DNA from: Thiobacillus sp. UBA6918
Lineage (GTDB): Bacteria > Pseudomonadota > Gammaproteobacteria > Burkholderiales > Thiobacillaceae
Length of the DNA stretch: 10,081 nt
Assembly (NCBI GenBank): GCA_002450925.1
Contig: DKAU01000107.1
Span: 18,825-28,905, forward strand
Direction of reading: 5' to 3'
The notes below the pieces were generated by a model. The model worked only from the letters and a program-made list of their open reading frames with translations, was not told the DNA's origin and made no database searches. How positions within the stretch are numbered: the stretch's first letter is position 1; each line of letters begins with the position of its first letter. Below are positions 1-6,413 of the stretch, one piece after another. Position numbers and translations under genes: made by a program.

Positions 1-2
1 TG

Positions 3-24
3 GTCTGTAATCGGCCAGAAGCGG
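3..24 (-). repeat. Possible dispersed intergenic element, copy A
   Basis: Read on the minus strand, this 22-nt stretch starts CCGCTTCTGGCCG and ends CAGAC. It aligns without gaps to 2681-2702 on the plus strand (starts CCGCTATGGGTCG, ends CCGAC) with 14 of 22 identities, so the two copies lie in opposite orientation around the low-GC three-gene segment. From memory, similar TGACCGCTTTGGGTCG-like stretches recur between genes in many proteobacteria, but I cannot name a family. The match is weak and chance is possible. Confidence 0.25.
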
Positions 25-88
25 TCATCAAGGGGTTTAGCTTAAACGTCTGAGCTTGGCCAGGAAACAGCCGCCCAGTCATTCCATA

Positions 89-127
89 AGGGATATGCCA
101 AAAGGCATATCCCTCTGATACCTTTTT
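89..127 (+). terminator. Hairpin terminator of an upstream plus-strand gene
   Basis: A perfect 11-bp stem, AGGGATATGCC (89-99) with GGCATATCCCT (104-114), closes an AAAA loop. A T5 tract follows at 123-127. The T tract lies 8 nt beyond the stem rather than directly after it, so termination efficiency is uncertain, but the stem is far better than chance. It would end transcription entering from the left edge and insulate the gene starting at 181. No gene is visible in 1-88. Confidence 0.6.
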
Positions 128-180
128 CGTTACATAATCACCAAAAATAATGAAACAAAATAAGATAATAAGGGGGGTTC

Positions 181-1464
181 ATGAAGAACATAGCAATAGC
201 CTTTGTGGCATCAATACTCATCTCAAGCCAAGCATATGGCGATACGTCCACACTAACAGATGAAGAGGCAATAAATAAGGCGCGCAGCCTTTTTCCTCCG
301 GGCGCACAAGTGGAAATTTCACCTGAGCAAGCCAGAAAAATTATAGATAGGATGGAACGTATGCAAGGCATCAATTCAGCCTTGATGCAAGCGTATTCTC
401 AGCAAACAAACGTAGCTACGCCTAAGACGGATATACCATCAAACAATATTTCAGAAGAAGAATTAGCCAAACAGATTTCTGTACTCCCCTCTCGACCAAC
501 CGAACTTCGGATAGAGGACAGAAAAGACGGCTTTACGATCAATGGACAGGGTTATGTTGACCCTGAAGGCACCATCAGAAGTTACTCTATTGATCCTGTT
601 TCCGGCCTTGCCACCTATTTGGCAGAAACATCTCCAAATAACTACATCGTAAAAGTAACTCGTGCCGGTACAGGTGCTGAACCAGTCACCATTGGGACAG
701 CTAAGCGAAATGATGGCGTCTGGCAGGCGGAATCAAGGACTGGTAAGCGAGCTTCTGGCCAAAATTTATCCATTTTGAAAGGTGGGTTCCTTGTTTCAAG
801 AGAAACCGCAGCTTTCCTTTATGTGCCAGGGAGAGGTCTAAAGACTATCGCCTTACCAAATGGTTTCGTGATTACTCGATTCCAACGGGGAGATGTTCTA
901 GGGACGGGATTCCTCCTTATGGAAAGGATTGATAGTGGAAATTCGGCTGGCAGACTTATAAAAGGATTGGGGAGTTTATTTGGGGCAACCCAGTACGATG
1001 ACTACCAGTTGCTGAATTTCGAAACTGGCGAGACTGTCTCAATGAATATCTCACGTGACGGCAAAGAGGTTGGGGAATATTCAGAGTGTCGCAAGACAAG
1101 CACATTAATCAATAAATGTGGGAAGGTGGACTTCCGAGAGTCTCTTTACCGAGATATAGGGAGGAACCTAAGCCATTATTTCTGGCGTATCAATTGGTAC
1201 AACACTCCAAGCGGGCCAATGCTGATTGCCCAGGAGAACGGGCTTAAAGACATCACCATACGTAATTTAAAGACTGGTCAGAAAGCCATTCTGTTCACCC
1301 GCACTCTTGGAATCGCAGGCTACGACAGCGATCAATCTGCTGATGGAAAAATTCATGTTTCTGCAAAGATGGGGTTTTCTACTGAAACAATTGATGATGC
1401 TGTCGAGGTGCTTTCAAGACCAGAACGCACAGTTTCACTAAATAAAACTGATGCTGATCAATAG
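181..1464 (+). CDS. Exported periplasmic protein of unknown function
   Basis: This 427-aa protein is not recognised as a named family. Its start has a Lys at position 2, a hydrophobic stretch and an A-Y-G site before Asp21, which reads as a Sec signal peptide cleaved after residue 20; the mature protein should be periplasmic. A helical, charged segment (about 25-95) is followed by a long region rich in beta-strand patterns (about 105-410) with repeated turns such as NLKTGQ and NFETGE, suggestive of a propeller or sandwich fold but not proven. Cys303 and Cys313 (C-x9-C) are well placed for a disulfide bond. A strong ribosome site (AAGGGGGG) lies just before the ATG. The gene is 22 bp from the lipoprotein gene downstream and likely co-transcribed with it. 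GC is clearly lower than in the genes after 2805, hinting at horizontal acquisition. The call as an exported unknown protein is firm; any function would be a guess. Confidence 0.85.
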   Translation: MKNIAIAFVASILISSQAYGDTSTLTDEEAINKARSLFPPGAQVEISPEQARKIIDRMERMQGINSALMQAYSQQTNVATPKTDIPSNNISEEELAKQISVLPSRPTELRIEDRKDGFTINGQGYVDPEGTIRSYSIDPVSGLATYLAETSPNNYIVKVTRAGTGAEPVTIGTAKRNDGVWQAESRTGKRASGQNLSILKGGFLVSRETAAFLYVPGRGLKTIALPNGFVITRFQRGDVLGTGFLLMERIDSGNSAGRLIKGLGSLFGATQYDDYQLLNFETGETVSMNISRDGKEVGEYSECRKTSTLINKCGKVDFRESLYRDIGRNLSHYFWRINWYNTPSGPMLIAQENGLKDITIRNLKTGQKAILFTRTLGIAGYDSDQSADGKIHVSAKMGFSTETIDDAVEVLSRPERTVSLNKTDADQ

Positions 1465-1486
1465 AAGCAACTAAATAGGTGGCCGT

Positions 1487-1951
1487 GTGAATAGATCGTC
1501 ACTATTAGTATTACCTTGGTTGCTTTGCGGATGCGCAACCATGAACCACGGTTACGCTCCCATGAAGAATAAAAATGGCGATAACGTTGTTGTGGTTCGA
1601 AGTGTGAGTTTCTTCAACAAAAAGGCGACCGATACGTCAGGGCCTGGATCCATAGGCCAACAACTCTCCGGGCTGGTTGGTGTTACGCCTATCGTTGGTG
1701 ATCTCGCCGGTCGCGCTGTAGCAGCCGCAGTGAGTCCCGGTGGCAACGAAATGTGGGTCAGCATCCAGTTCGCAAGAGGACCGGATGGAGACGATTGGGA
1801 CCGCTTATTTCCTGCAGAAATAAGACGTGAGTATCCTGCCGCGCACTTGTTAAAAAAAAGGCAATGGGTGCTTTACAAAAAAACCGAGGACGGAAAGCCG
1901 GACTCATGGCCTTGCCCTGTCGAGTTAGATTGTTTGCCAGTAAATAAATAG
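1487..1951 (+). CDS. Small lipoprotein of unknown function
   Basis: This 154-aa protein begins with GTG at 1487; an AGGTGG ribosome site (1478-1483) lies 3 nt upstream, and the signal sequence starts directly at this codon. The N-terminus is Arg3 followed by a hydrophobic stretch ending in L-C-G-C, a lipobox with Cys16 as the lipidated residue, so the mature protein should be anchored to a membrane, probably the outer one because Ala17 and Thr18 are not Lol-avoidance residues. The middle (about 55-85) is a Gly/Ala/Val-rich hydrophobic stretch that could associate with membrane, and the C-terminus has a C-x5-C pair (CPVELDC). It follows the 427-aa exported protein by 22 bp, so the two probably form an envelope operon. 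No family recognised. Confidence 0.8.
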   Translation: MNRSSLLVLPWLLCGCATMNHGYAPMKNKNGDNVVVVRSVSFFNKKATDTSGPGSIGQQLSGLVGVTPIVGDLAGRAVAAAVSPGGNEMWVSIQFARGPDGDDWDRLFPAEIRREYPAAHLLKKRQWVLYKKTEDGKPDSWPCPVELDCLPVNK

Positions 1952-1988
1952 GGGGCTCCACACGGACTTGAAATTCTGATCTGGTAAC

Positions 1989-2018
1989 TTGCAATCCGCA
2001 AAAGCAGTCTACTAATAA
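1989..2018 (+). promoter_or_regulatory. Candidate sigma70-type promoter before the DUF2939 gene
   Basis: TTGCAA (1989-1994) and TAATAA (2013-2018) are separated by 18 bp inside the 103-bp gap between the lipoprotein gene and the DUF2939 gene. The spacing is acceptable and the surrounding DNA is AT-rich. It could give the DUF2939 gene its own transcript. The call rests only on consensus-like hexamers. Confidence 0.3.
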
Positions 2019-2054
2019 TTAATTGTCTAAGCATAAAAACATTCAGGGAGGGTT

Positions 2055-2579
2055 ATGAGGGGCACCATCTCAGTATTTTTGATCGCGCTAGTACTCGCTG
2101 TAGCTTTCTATTTCATGCCGCAATTGGTTATTCACGACATGAGGGAAGCTATCAAAACACATGATCAGGAAAGATTCTCACAGCATGTCGATTATGAGTC
2201 CGTCAGGGAAAGCATTAAGGAATCACTGTACGAAAAGATATCAACTGAAGTGGCCAAAAAAGAAGAATCAGACATGGCCACAGGAATAGCTACGGTGATG
2301 GCAGCGGCCATAATCGGCCCGATGATTGATTCACTCATTACACCTGAAAGCATTGGCGCCATAATCAAAGGCGATAAACCAAACCTGGATCGTCAGAGGC
2401 AAAACGATCAACCCCAAAATAACGATAACAACACAGATACAAAAATGTGGTTTGAGAGCTTTAGCCAGTTTGTGGTTGTTGTGAACAAAAAAGGGAAATC
2501 TGATGATCCCGTATACCTTGTGTTCCACCGCTATGGCTTATTTACATGGAAACTTTCCGAAATCCATCTGAAGTTTTGA
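2055..2579 (+). CDS. DUF2939 family membrane-anchored protein
   Basis: This 174-aa protein has a single N-terminal transmembrane segment (about residues 5-24), so it is probably an inner-membrane protein with its bulk in the periplasm. After it comes the DUF2939 signature: a run like I-H-D-M-R-E-A-I-K-T-H-D, then VDYESVRESIKESL, matching the family pattern of a helix ending in Asp followed by a V-D-[FY]-x-x-[VL]-R-x-S-[IL]-K motif (about residues 30-60). A hydrophobic Ala/Ile-rich stretch (about 75-90), an Asn/Asp/Gln-rich linker (about 112-130) and a C-terminal beta-rich part ending in a W-K-L-S motif follow. A strong AGGGAGG ribosome site (2045-2051) supports the ATG at 2055. The biochemical role of DUF2939 proteins is unknown to me. 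It has the low GC of its two upstream neighbours and a similar envelope location. Confidence 0.8.
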   Translation: MRGTISVFLIALVLAVAFYFMPQLVIHDMREAIKTHDQERFSQHVDYESVRESIKESLYEKISTEVAKKEESDMATGIATVMAAAIIGPMIDSLITPESIGAIIKGDKPNLDRQRQNDQPQNNDNNTDTKMWFESFSQFVVVVNKKGKSDDPVYLVFHRYGLFTWKLSEIHLKF

Positions 2580-2680
2580 GAACTAACTACGTTTGATGCT
2601 TATGCTTCAGAGGCCAGGAACAATTTTTTATTGGCAGCTGTTTGCCTAAAAGCAGACCTTAGCTAGAGACTACCGACCGC

Positions 2681-2702
2681 CCGCTATGGGTCGTTAGCCG
2701 AC
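2681..2702 (+). repeat. Possible dispersed intergenic element, copy B
   Basis: This 22-nt stretch (CCGCTATGGGTCG at its start, CCGAC at its end) matches the minus strand of 3-24 at 14 of 22 positions. It lies in the non-coding gap after the DUF2939 gene. A 5-bp hairpin CGACC/GGTCG spans its left edge (2674-2693). It may be a remnant of a common intergenic repeat; confidence is low because the match is short. Confidence 0.25.
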
Positions 2703-2705
2703 GGC

Positions 2706-2719
2706 CCTTAACATTAAGG
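2706..2719. repeat. Short palindrome CCTTAA-CA-TTAAGG
   Basis: Perfect 6-bp arms with a 2-nt spacer in the gene-free stretch 2580-2804. No gene on either strand starts close enough to assign it as an operator, and no T tract follows, so it is not a clear terminator. Confidence 0.35.
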
Positions 2720-2737
2720 ACATATAAAAATCGGGTT

Positions 2738-2754
2738 ATTAGGTTTTACCTAAT
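2738..2754. repeat. Palindrome ATTAGGT-TTT-ACCTAAT
   Basis: Perfect 7-bp arms around a 3-nt spacer, 19 bp after the palindrome at 2706-2719. It could be a protein-binding site or a hairpin in the tail of the response-regulator transcript. There is no adjacent start codon to support an operator. Confidence 0.35.
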
Positions 2755-2776
2755 CGCGACTAAATTTTGGATACCC

Positions 2777-2803
2777 AAAAGAGCCGGGCAATCCGGTGCT
2801 TTT
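2777..2803. terminator. Probable bidirectional rho-independent terminator
   Basis: On the minus strand, directly after the response-regulator stop codon, CCGG pairs with CCGG across an ATTGC loop. The stem continues through a small internal mismatch into an A4/T4 pairing and ends CTCTTTT. On the plus strand the same structure ends GCTTTT, so it could also stop read-through from the DUF2939 side. The stem is short and imperfect, but its placement between convergent genes fits well. Confidence 0.55.
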
Positions 2804-2804
2804 G

Positions 2805-3464
2805 TTATGAATGTCTCGGCGGCGTCAGCTTTTGCTCCACTGCAAACACTGCCGCTTCCACCCTTGAAGTCAGATTCAGCTTCGCCAGGATGTTGCGCAC
2901 GTGCAGTTTTACCGTGTCGTGGCTGATGCCGAGTTCCTTGGCGATGGCCTTGTTGCTGTCACCCTTGGCGAGGTATTGCAGGATTTCTCTTTCGCGTGCG
3001 GTGAGCTGGTTGATGAGTGAGGTGGATTTGCCCTTCTTGTTGTCGAGCAGGGTAACGAGCTTGGCTGTCATCTGCGGCGCGACGACTGTCTCGCCCTTGT
3101 CGGCGCGATGGATGGCATCCACGACTTCGGACGGTTCCATGTTCTTCAGCAGGTAACCCTGCGCGCCGGCTCGCAATGCGCTGGCGAGGTCTTCTTCCTC
3201 GTCGCTAACCGTCAGGATCAGCGTGGTGAAGAACAGGCCTTCTTCACGCAGTTTTTGCATTAGGGTGATGCCGTCGGTGGGTGGCAAATGCAGGTCAAGC
3301 AGCAAGACATCGGGCTGCTGTTCAGTGAGCAGTTTTCGAACCTGGTTGGGGTCGCCGGTGATGCCGCATACATGGATGGTGCCATAGTGCTCCAGCAGCT
3401 CGGCCAGGCCTTCGCGGAAGAGGGTGTGGTCATCGACAATGACGACGCGGATTTTTTCAGTCAT
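2805..3464 (-). CDS. NarL-type two-component response regulator
   Basis: This 219-aa protein is a cytoplasmic DNA-binding response regulator of the NarL/FixJ family at its usual length. The receiver domain (about 4-120) shows the acidic pair Asp11-Asp12, the phosphoacceptor Asp57 in a V-L-L-L-D-L-H-L-P context, the switch Thr85, Tyr104 and the conserved Lys107. The C-terminal LuxR-type helix-turn-helix (about 154-208) runs from LTAREREIL through NKAIAKELGIS to TVKLHVRNILAKL. The sequence TSRVEAAVFA after the recognition helix closely resembles NarL itself. The gene starts 11 bp after the stop codon of the histidine kinase gene, and an AGGGA site precedes the ATG, so the two form an operon and a cognate pair. 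Nitrate/nitrite or redox control is plausible by family resemblance, but no target sites were established here, so no symbol is given. Confidence 0.92.
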   Translation of the reverse strand: MTEKIRVVIVDDHTLFREGLAELLEHYGTIHVCGITGDPNQVRKLLTEQQPDVLLLDLHLPPTDGITLMQKLREEGLFFTTLILTVSDEEEDLASALRAGAQGYLLKNMEPSEVVDAIHRADKGETVVAPQMTAKLVTLLDNKKGKSTSLINQLTAREREILQYLAKGDSNKAIAKELGISHDTVKLHVRNILAKLNLTSRVEAAVFAVEQKLTPPRHS

Positions 3465-3475
3465 TTCATTGTTCC

Positions 3476-4654
3476 CTATGCAACATTGGGGAAGACGAGT
3501 GTCACTCGCGTACCGCCGCCTACTCGGCTGCGGATTTCCACCATGCCTTTTATTTTTTCTGCGCGCTCGCGCATGATGTTCATGCCGAAGTGCATGCCGG
3601 GCCCGGTGTGGCCGGCTGCGTAAAGACCGATGCCATCGTCGATGACGCTGACTCGGTAATGAGTGCCTGTGTCTTCAAGCACGATTTGAACCTGACGCGC
3701 ATAGGAATGCTTGCAAATGTTGGCGAGCGCTTCCTGCACGATGCGGTAGACCTGCACTTCCTGATCCGGGCTTAGCGCGAAGTCCTTTACCTGGTTGTCG
3801 AGCTTGACCTTGGCATCGATCTTTTGGGTGACGCCCTCCAGCAGTTCCTGCAGTGCAGGGATGATGCCGCGCGGATCCATGCGGTGGCGGAACTGGCTAA
3901 TGAGTTCGCGCAGGCCGGAATATGCCGACTCAAGGGCGTGGTCCACATCCGACAGATACTTTTCTGTCAGCTCCGGTTTGTCGCCATTGACGACTTCGCG
4001 CAGCATGGACAGGCGCATTTTCATGTAGGCAAGTGTCTGTGCCAGTGAGTCATGAATTTCGTTGGCCAGCATCTGGCGCTCGTTCATGAGCGTAATGCGC
4101 AGGTTCTCGCGCGTGAGTCGCGCGTTCTCCATTGCCATGCCGAGATGCTCGATGATGGAGGTGAACAGGACGCTGATGTCTTCGGGGATGGCCTGGTCTT
4201 TTTTCAGGAACAGGTTGTACACGCCAAGCAGGGTGTTCTTGTACTTGAGCGGCAAAGCCACAACCCAGCCGCCTTCCATGCCAAAGGCCTGGGCAGTGTT
4301 GCCCTTGCATTCGAACAGATAGGGCAGATTCTTGATGGAGGAACCAATTGGCTGGCCGCACAAGGCAGTCTCCAGCGGCATGACGCTGTACTGGTTAAGC
4401 GCTTCCTGTGGCAGGCCTTCAGCGCCGACAATGCGCAGACTTTTGCCGTCAGGTGTCAGCACGCGCACGATTCCGGCGCGTGCATTGGCAAGCCGCACCA
4501 TGGTGCCGAGAAAACTGTCGAGCAGGTGCTCGACGTCGACATCCATCGACAGCGACGCGGCGATGTCTGTCAGAACCTTGAGGTCACTGGACTGACGGGA
4601 GTCGCCGCCCAATTGAGGGGCAAAATCCTGATCGGATTGTAGGGGTTTTGACAT
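3476..4654 (-). CDS. Soluble GAF-domain sensor histidine kinase, NarX type
   Basis: This 392-aa protein autophosphorylates and passes phosphate to the regulator encoded 11 bp downstream. It has no signal peptide or membrane segment, so it should sense a cytoplasmic signal. A GAF domain occupies about 25-180 and holds Cys99 (in A-L-C-G-Q-P) and Cys116 (in F-E-C-K-G-N). The HisKA_3 dimerisation domain (about 190-258) has His201 in the N-E-I-H-D-S-L-A-Q motif typical of NarX/NreB/DegS-like kinases. The HATPase domain (about 295-390) shows the N-box Glu308/Asn312/His316, the D-D-G-I-G box at 339-343, and a second glycine box around 357 with G-G-G-T at 379-382. The GAF cysteines could support redox or cofactor sensing, which is inference. 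The ribosome site before the ATG is weak. Compared with NarX it lacks the periplasmic nitrate-sensing part, so the signal is probably not external nitrate. Confidence 0.92.
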   Translation of the reverse strand: MSKPLQSDQDFAPQLGGDSRQSSDLKVLTDIAASLSMDVDVEHLLDSFLGTMVRLANARAGIVRVLTPDGKSLRIVGAEGLPQEALNQYSVMPLETALCGQPIGSSIKNLPYLFECKGNTAQAFGMEGGWVVALPLKYKNTLLGVYNLFLKKDQAIPEDISVLFTSIIEHLGMAMENARLTRENLRITLMNERQMLANEIHDSLAQTLAYMKMRLSMLREVVNGDKPELTEKYLSDVDHALESAYSGLRELISQFRHRMDPRGIIPALQELLEGVTQKIDAKVKLDNQVKDFALSPDQEVQVYRIVQEALANICKHSYARQVQIVLEDTGTHYRVSVIDDGIGLYAAGHTGPGMHFGMNIMRERAEKIKGMVEIRSRVGGGTRVTLVFPNVA

Positions 4655-4745
4655 GGGTTAAAACAGCCTTGGAAGGGCTTAATTATGCACTGGTAGCGGG
4701 CTTTAAAGAAATTTGTTACCTTGAAACAAGGACGATCCAAGAAAC
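4655..4745. promoter_or_regulatory. Divergent promoter region of kinase operon and NUDIX gene
   Basis: This 91-bp gap separates the divergent starts of the histidine kinase (minus) and the NUDIX hydrolase (plus). On the minus strand CATAAT (4687-4682) is a fair -10 element, with TTCTTT 17 bp upstream as a poor -35, which may mean an activator is needed. An inverted repeat CCTTG-AAA-CAAGG (4719-4731) overlaps the region just upstream and also contains the AAGGA that may serve as the NUDIX ribosome site. Which protein binds is unknown. Confidence 0.4.
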
Positions 4746-5294
4746 ATGAAATTCTGCAGTCATTGCGGCCACGCCGTTGAGTTCATCATTCCCGAAGGGG
4801 ACAGCCTCCCGCGCCATGTGTGCCCGGTTTGCGGGTCTATCCATTATCAAAATCCCAAGATGGTGGTTGGTTGCATACCCGAATGGGAAGACAAGATCCT
4901 GCTCTGCAAACGTGCCATCGAACCCAAGTATGGTTTGTGGACCTTGCCGGCTGGATTCATGGAAAACGGGGAAACCACGGCTGAAGGTGCTCTTCGCGAA
5001 ACCTGGGAAGAGGCAGGCGCCCGTGTCGAACTGGGACCGCTATACACGCTTTTCAACCTGCCGCACATCAACCAGGTGTACTTCATGTTCCGCGCTCGTT
5101 TGCTGGACCTGGATTTCAAGCCTGGTATTGAAAGCCTGGAGGTACAGCTGTTCGCCGAGCATGAAATCCCCTGGGAACAGATTGCTTTTCGTACCGTAAA
5201 GTCTTCGCTGGAACTGTATTTCCAGGACCGTGCGAATGGCGGGTTCCAGTTCCATTTTGGCGACATCAGGCCGCCAGTCGAAACTAAAGCGTAA
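4746..5294 (+). CDS. NUDIX hydrolase with N-terminal zinc ribbon
   Basis: This 182-aa cytoplasmic enzyme should hydrolyse a nucleoside diphosphate linked to another group (ADP-ribose, NADH and FAD-like compounds are typical substrates); the exact substrate cannot be read. An N-terminal zinc ribbon has two C-x2-C pairs, Cys4/Cys7 and Cys26/Cys29, as in the Nudix_N_2 type. The complete Nudix box spans residues 70-92: Gly70, Glu76, and R84-E-T-W-E-E-A-G-A, with Arg84, Glu85, Glu88 and Glu89 as the metal-binding and catalytic set. The preceding W-T-L-P-A-G is also typical. The ATG at 4746 is chosen because the zinc ribbon starts immediately at residue 4; AAGGA (4728-4732) is a rather distant ribosome site. 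The gene is divergent from the kinase operon, and its end overlaps the end of the convergent Sfum_1244-family gene by 11 bp. No sign of truncation. Confidence 0.93.
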   Translation: MKFCSHCGHAVEFIIPEGDSLPRHVCPVCGSIHYQNPKMVVGCIPEWEDKILLCKRAIEPKYGLWTLPAGFMENGETTAEGALRETWEEAGARVELGPLYTLFNLPHINQVYFMFRARLLDLDFKPGIESLEVQLFAEHEIPWEQIAFRTVKSSLELYFQDRANGGFQFHFGDIRPPVETKA

Positions 5295-6336
5295 GCGGGC
5301 AGGGATTGGTTGTGAGCAGTTCCTGAAACTGTGACTGCGCTGACTTTGGGTTTTCTCGGTAGGTCTCCAGAAGTCTTTCGGCTTGTTTAAGCCAATGACG
5401 CTGACCTTCTTCGATGGACTGGATCAGGACATCAACCCGCCCATGGTCGCACCAGTTCTTGTAAGAATCGATCAACTTTGGGAATAGCGCTTGCCGAAGG
5501 CCGTCGAATTCAGCCATGTAGTAGTGCAGACTGCACCAGGCCTCGTTTTCGATGAGGGCGGGCAAGGTGGAAAGGCAATCTGCGAGATTGTCGCGAACTG
5601 ATCGGGCGAGCAGTTCTGGATGCCGGTGGGTGAAACTGGCAATCATTTTTTTCCACTCTTGACCAAGCAGTTTGTCAGCACGAGCCTCGCCCACTTCATG
5701 CAGGATCACGGCTTCGCTCTCGGCTTCAGTCATGCGCAGGAGTGCAGTCTCGGGATCATGTTCAAAGCCGTAACATTGCAAGGCCTTTTTCATGGCGCCC
5801 TCGGGTTTTTTCTGCCCCCACAATTCGACCTTCTCCCACAGAGCCCGTTTCAACGCATCAGTGCGCAGGAAAATGGCACCATCCTGGTAGGCGGCTGGAA
5901 GGGTGGAAAGGTCGCGCGCATACTCGCAACCTGTAACGTAGATGGTGAGTCCCTCACGTTCTTCCTTGCGCATGAGTTCGCCAAGGAAGAAGTGGGGTTT
6001 GCGATAACGCCCAATACCTGCGCCGTAGACCAGACCTTCCGGGAGCAACTCAAGGTTTACAGCACGGCTTTCGAACGGGTCGATGGCATGGCCCTTGACC
6101 GGCAAGGCGGCAAAGTCGTCCTCTTCCAGGGTTTCCCATAGCGATTCGCGGGCGACGATCCAGGGGCCGATTTCCGCGCGCGGCGGCTGCTGGCTGAGCG
6201 GCAGCTCGTTTTCCCAGCGGAAGAACTCACGCATTTCCAGCAGGTAGGTGCACATGGTCATGTTGCGGGCGTGGTTGGCATCCGCAATGTGGCAGTTTCT
6301 TTGTACCGTTTCGACCAGTTCGTGGAAGTTGTGCAT
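5284..6336 (-). CDS. Sfum_1244 family protein
   Basis: This 350-aa soluble protein is recognised from memory as the conserved Sfum_1244 family, whose N-terminus typically reads like MHNFHELVETVQRNCHI; the function is unknown. Other conserved-looking blocks are M-C-T-Y-L-L-x-M-R-E-F-F-R-W (about 28-41), K-P-H-F-F-L-G-E-L, G-x-E-Y-A-R-D-L, and V-I-L-H-E-V-G-E at about 209-217, followed by L-A-D-C-L-S-T-L-P. The helix with His213, Glu214 and Glu217 looks capable of binding metal, but no family evidence is known to me. An upstream in-frame ATG at 6390 would add 18 residues; the start at 6336 is preferred because AGGAAG lies 4 nt before it and the family signature begins there. It is 77 bp downstream of the 147-aa gene, with a -10-like TAGAAT (6373-6368) in between, so it could have its own promoter. 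Its 3' end overlaps the convergent NUDIX gene by 11 bp. Confidence 0.85.
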   Translation of the reverse strand: MHNFHELVETVQRNCHIADANHARNMTMCTYLLEMREFFRWENELPLSQQPPRAEIGPWIVARESLWETLEEDDFAALPVKGHAIDPFESRAVNLELLPEGLVYGAGIGRYRKPHFFLGELMRKEEREGLTIYVTGCEYARDLSTLPAAYQDGAIFLRTDALKRALWEKVELWGQKKPEGAMKKALQCYGFEHDPETALLRMTEAESEAVILHEVGEARADKLLGQEWKKMIASFTHRHPELLARSVRDNLADCLSTLPALIENEAWCSLHYYMAEFDGLRQALFPKLIDSYKNWCDHGRVDVLIQSIEEGQRHWLKQAERLLETYRENPKSAQSQFQELLTTNPCPLTL

Positions 6337-6413
6337 GACGCTTCCTGCCCGATAAGTTTTCGATCTGATTCTAGCGCTTCTGGCGTTCAATAAAACCGCA
6401 ATATCTTCATGGC

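Noticed and set aside
2605..2640. Terminator at the T6 run after the DUF2939 gene
   Set aside because: Only broken, bulged pairing can be drawn before the T run; the structure at 2777-2803 is a better candidate.
2671..2705. Integron attC site
   Set aside because: No convincing R'/R'' core pair (GTTRRRY) with matching inverted arms was found and no integrase is present.
4052..4642. Long plus-strand open frame (196 codons) opposite the histidine kinase
   Set aside because: The minus strand carries a complete, motif-verified kinase here; the opposite frame has no recognisable domain and is a by-product of GC-rich codon usage.
5620..6141. Plus-strand open frame opposite the Sfum_1244 gene
   Set aside because: Antisense shadow of a conserved family protein, with no supporting start context.
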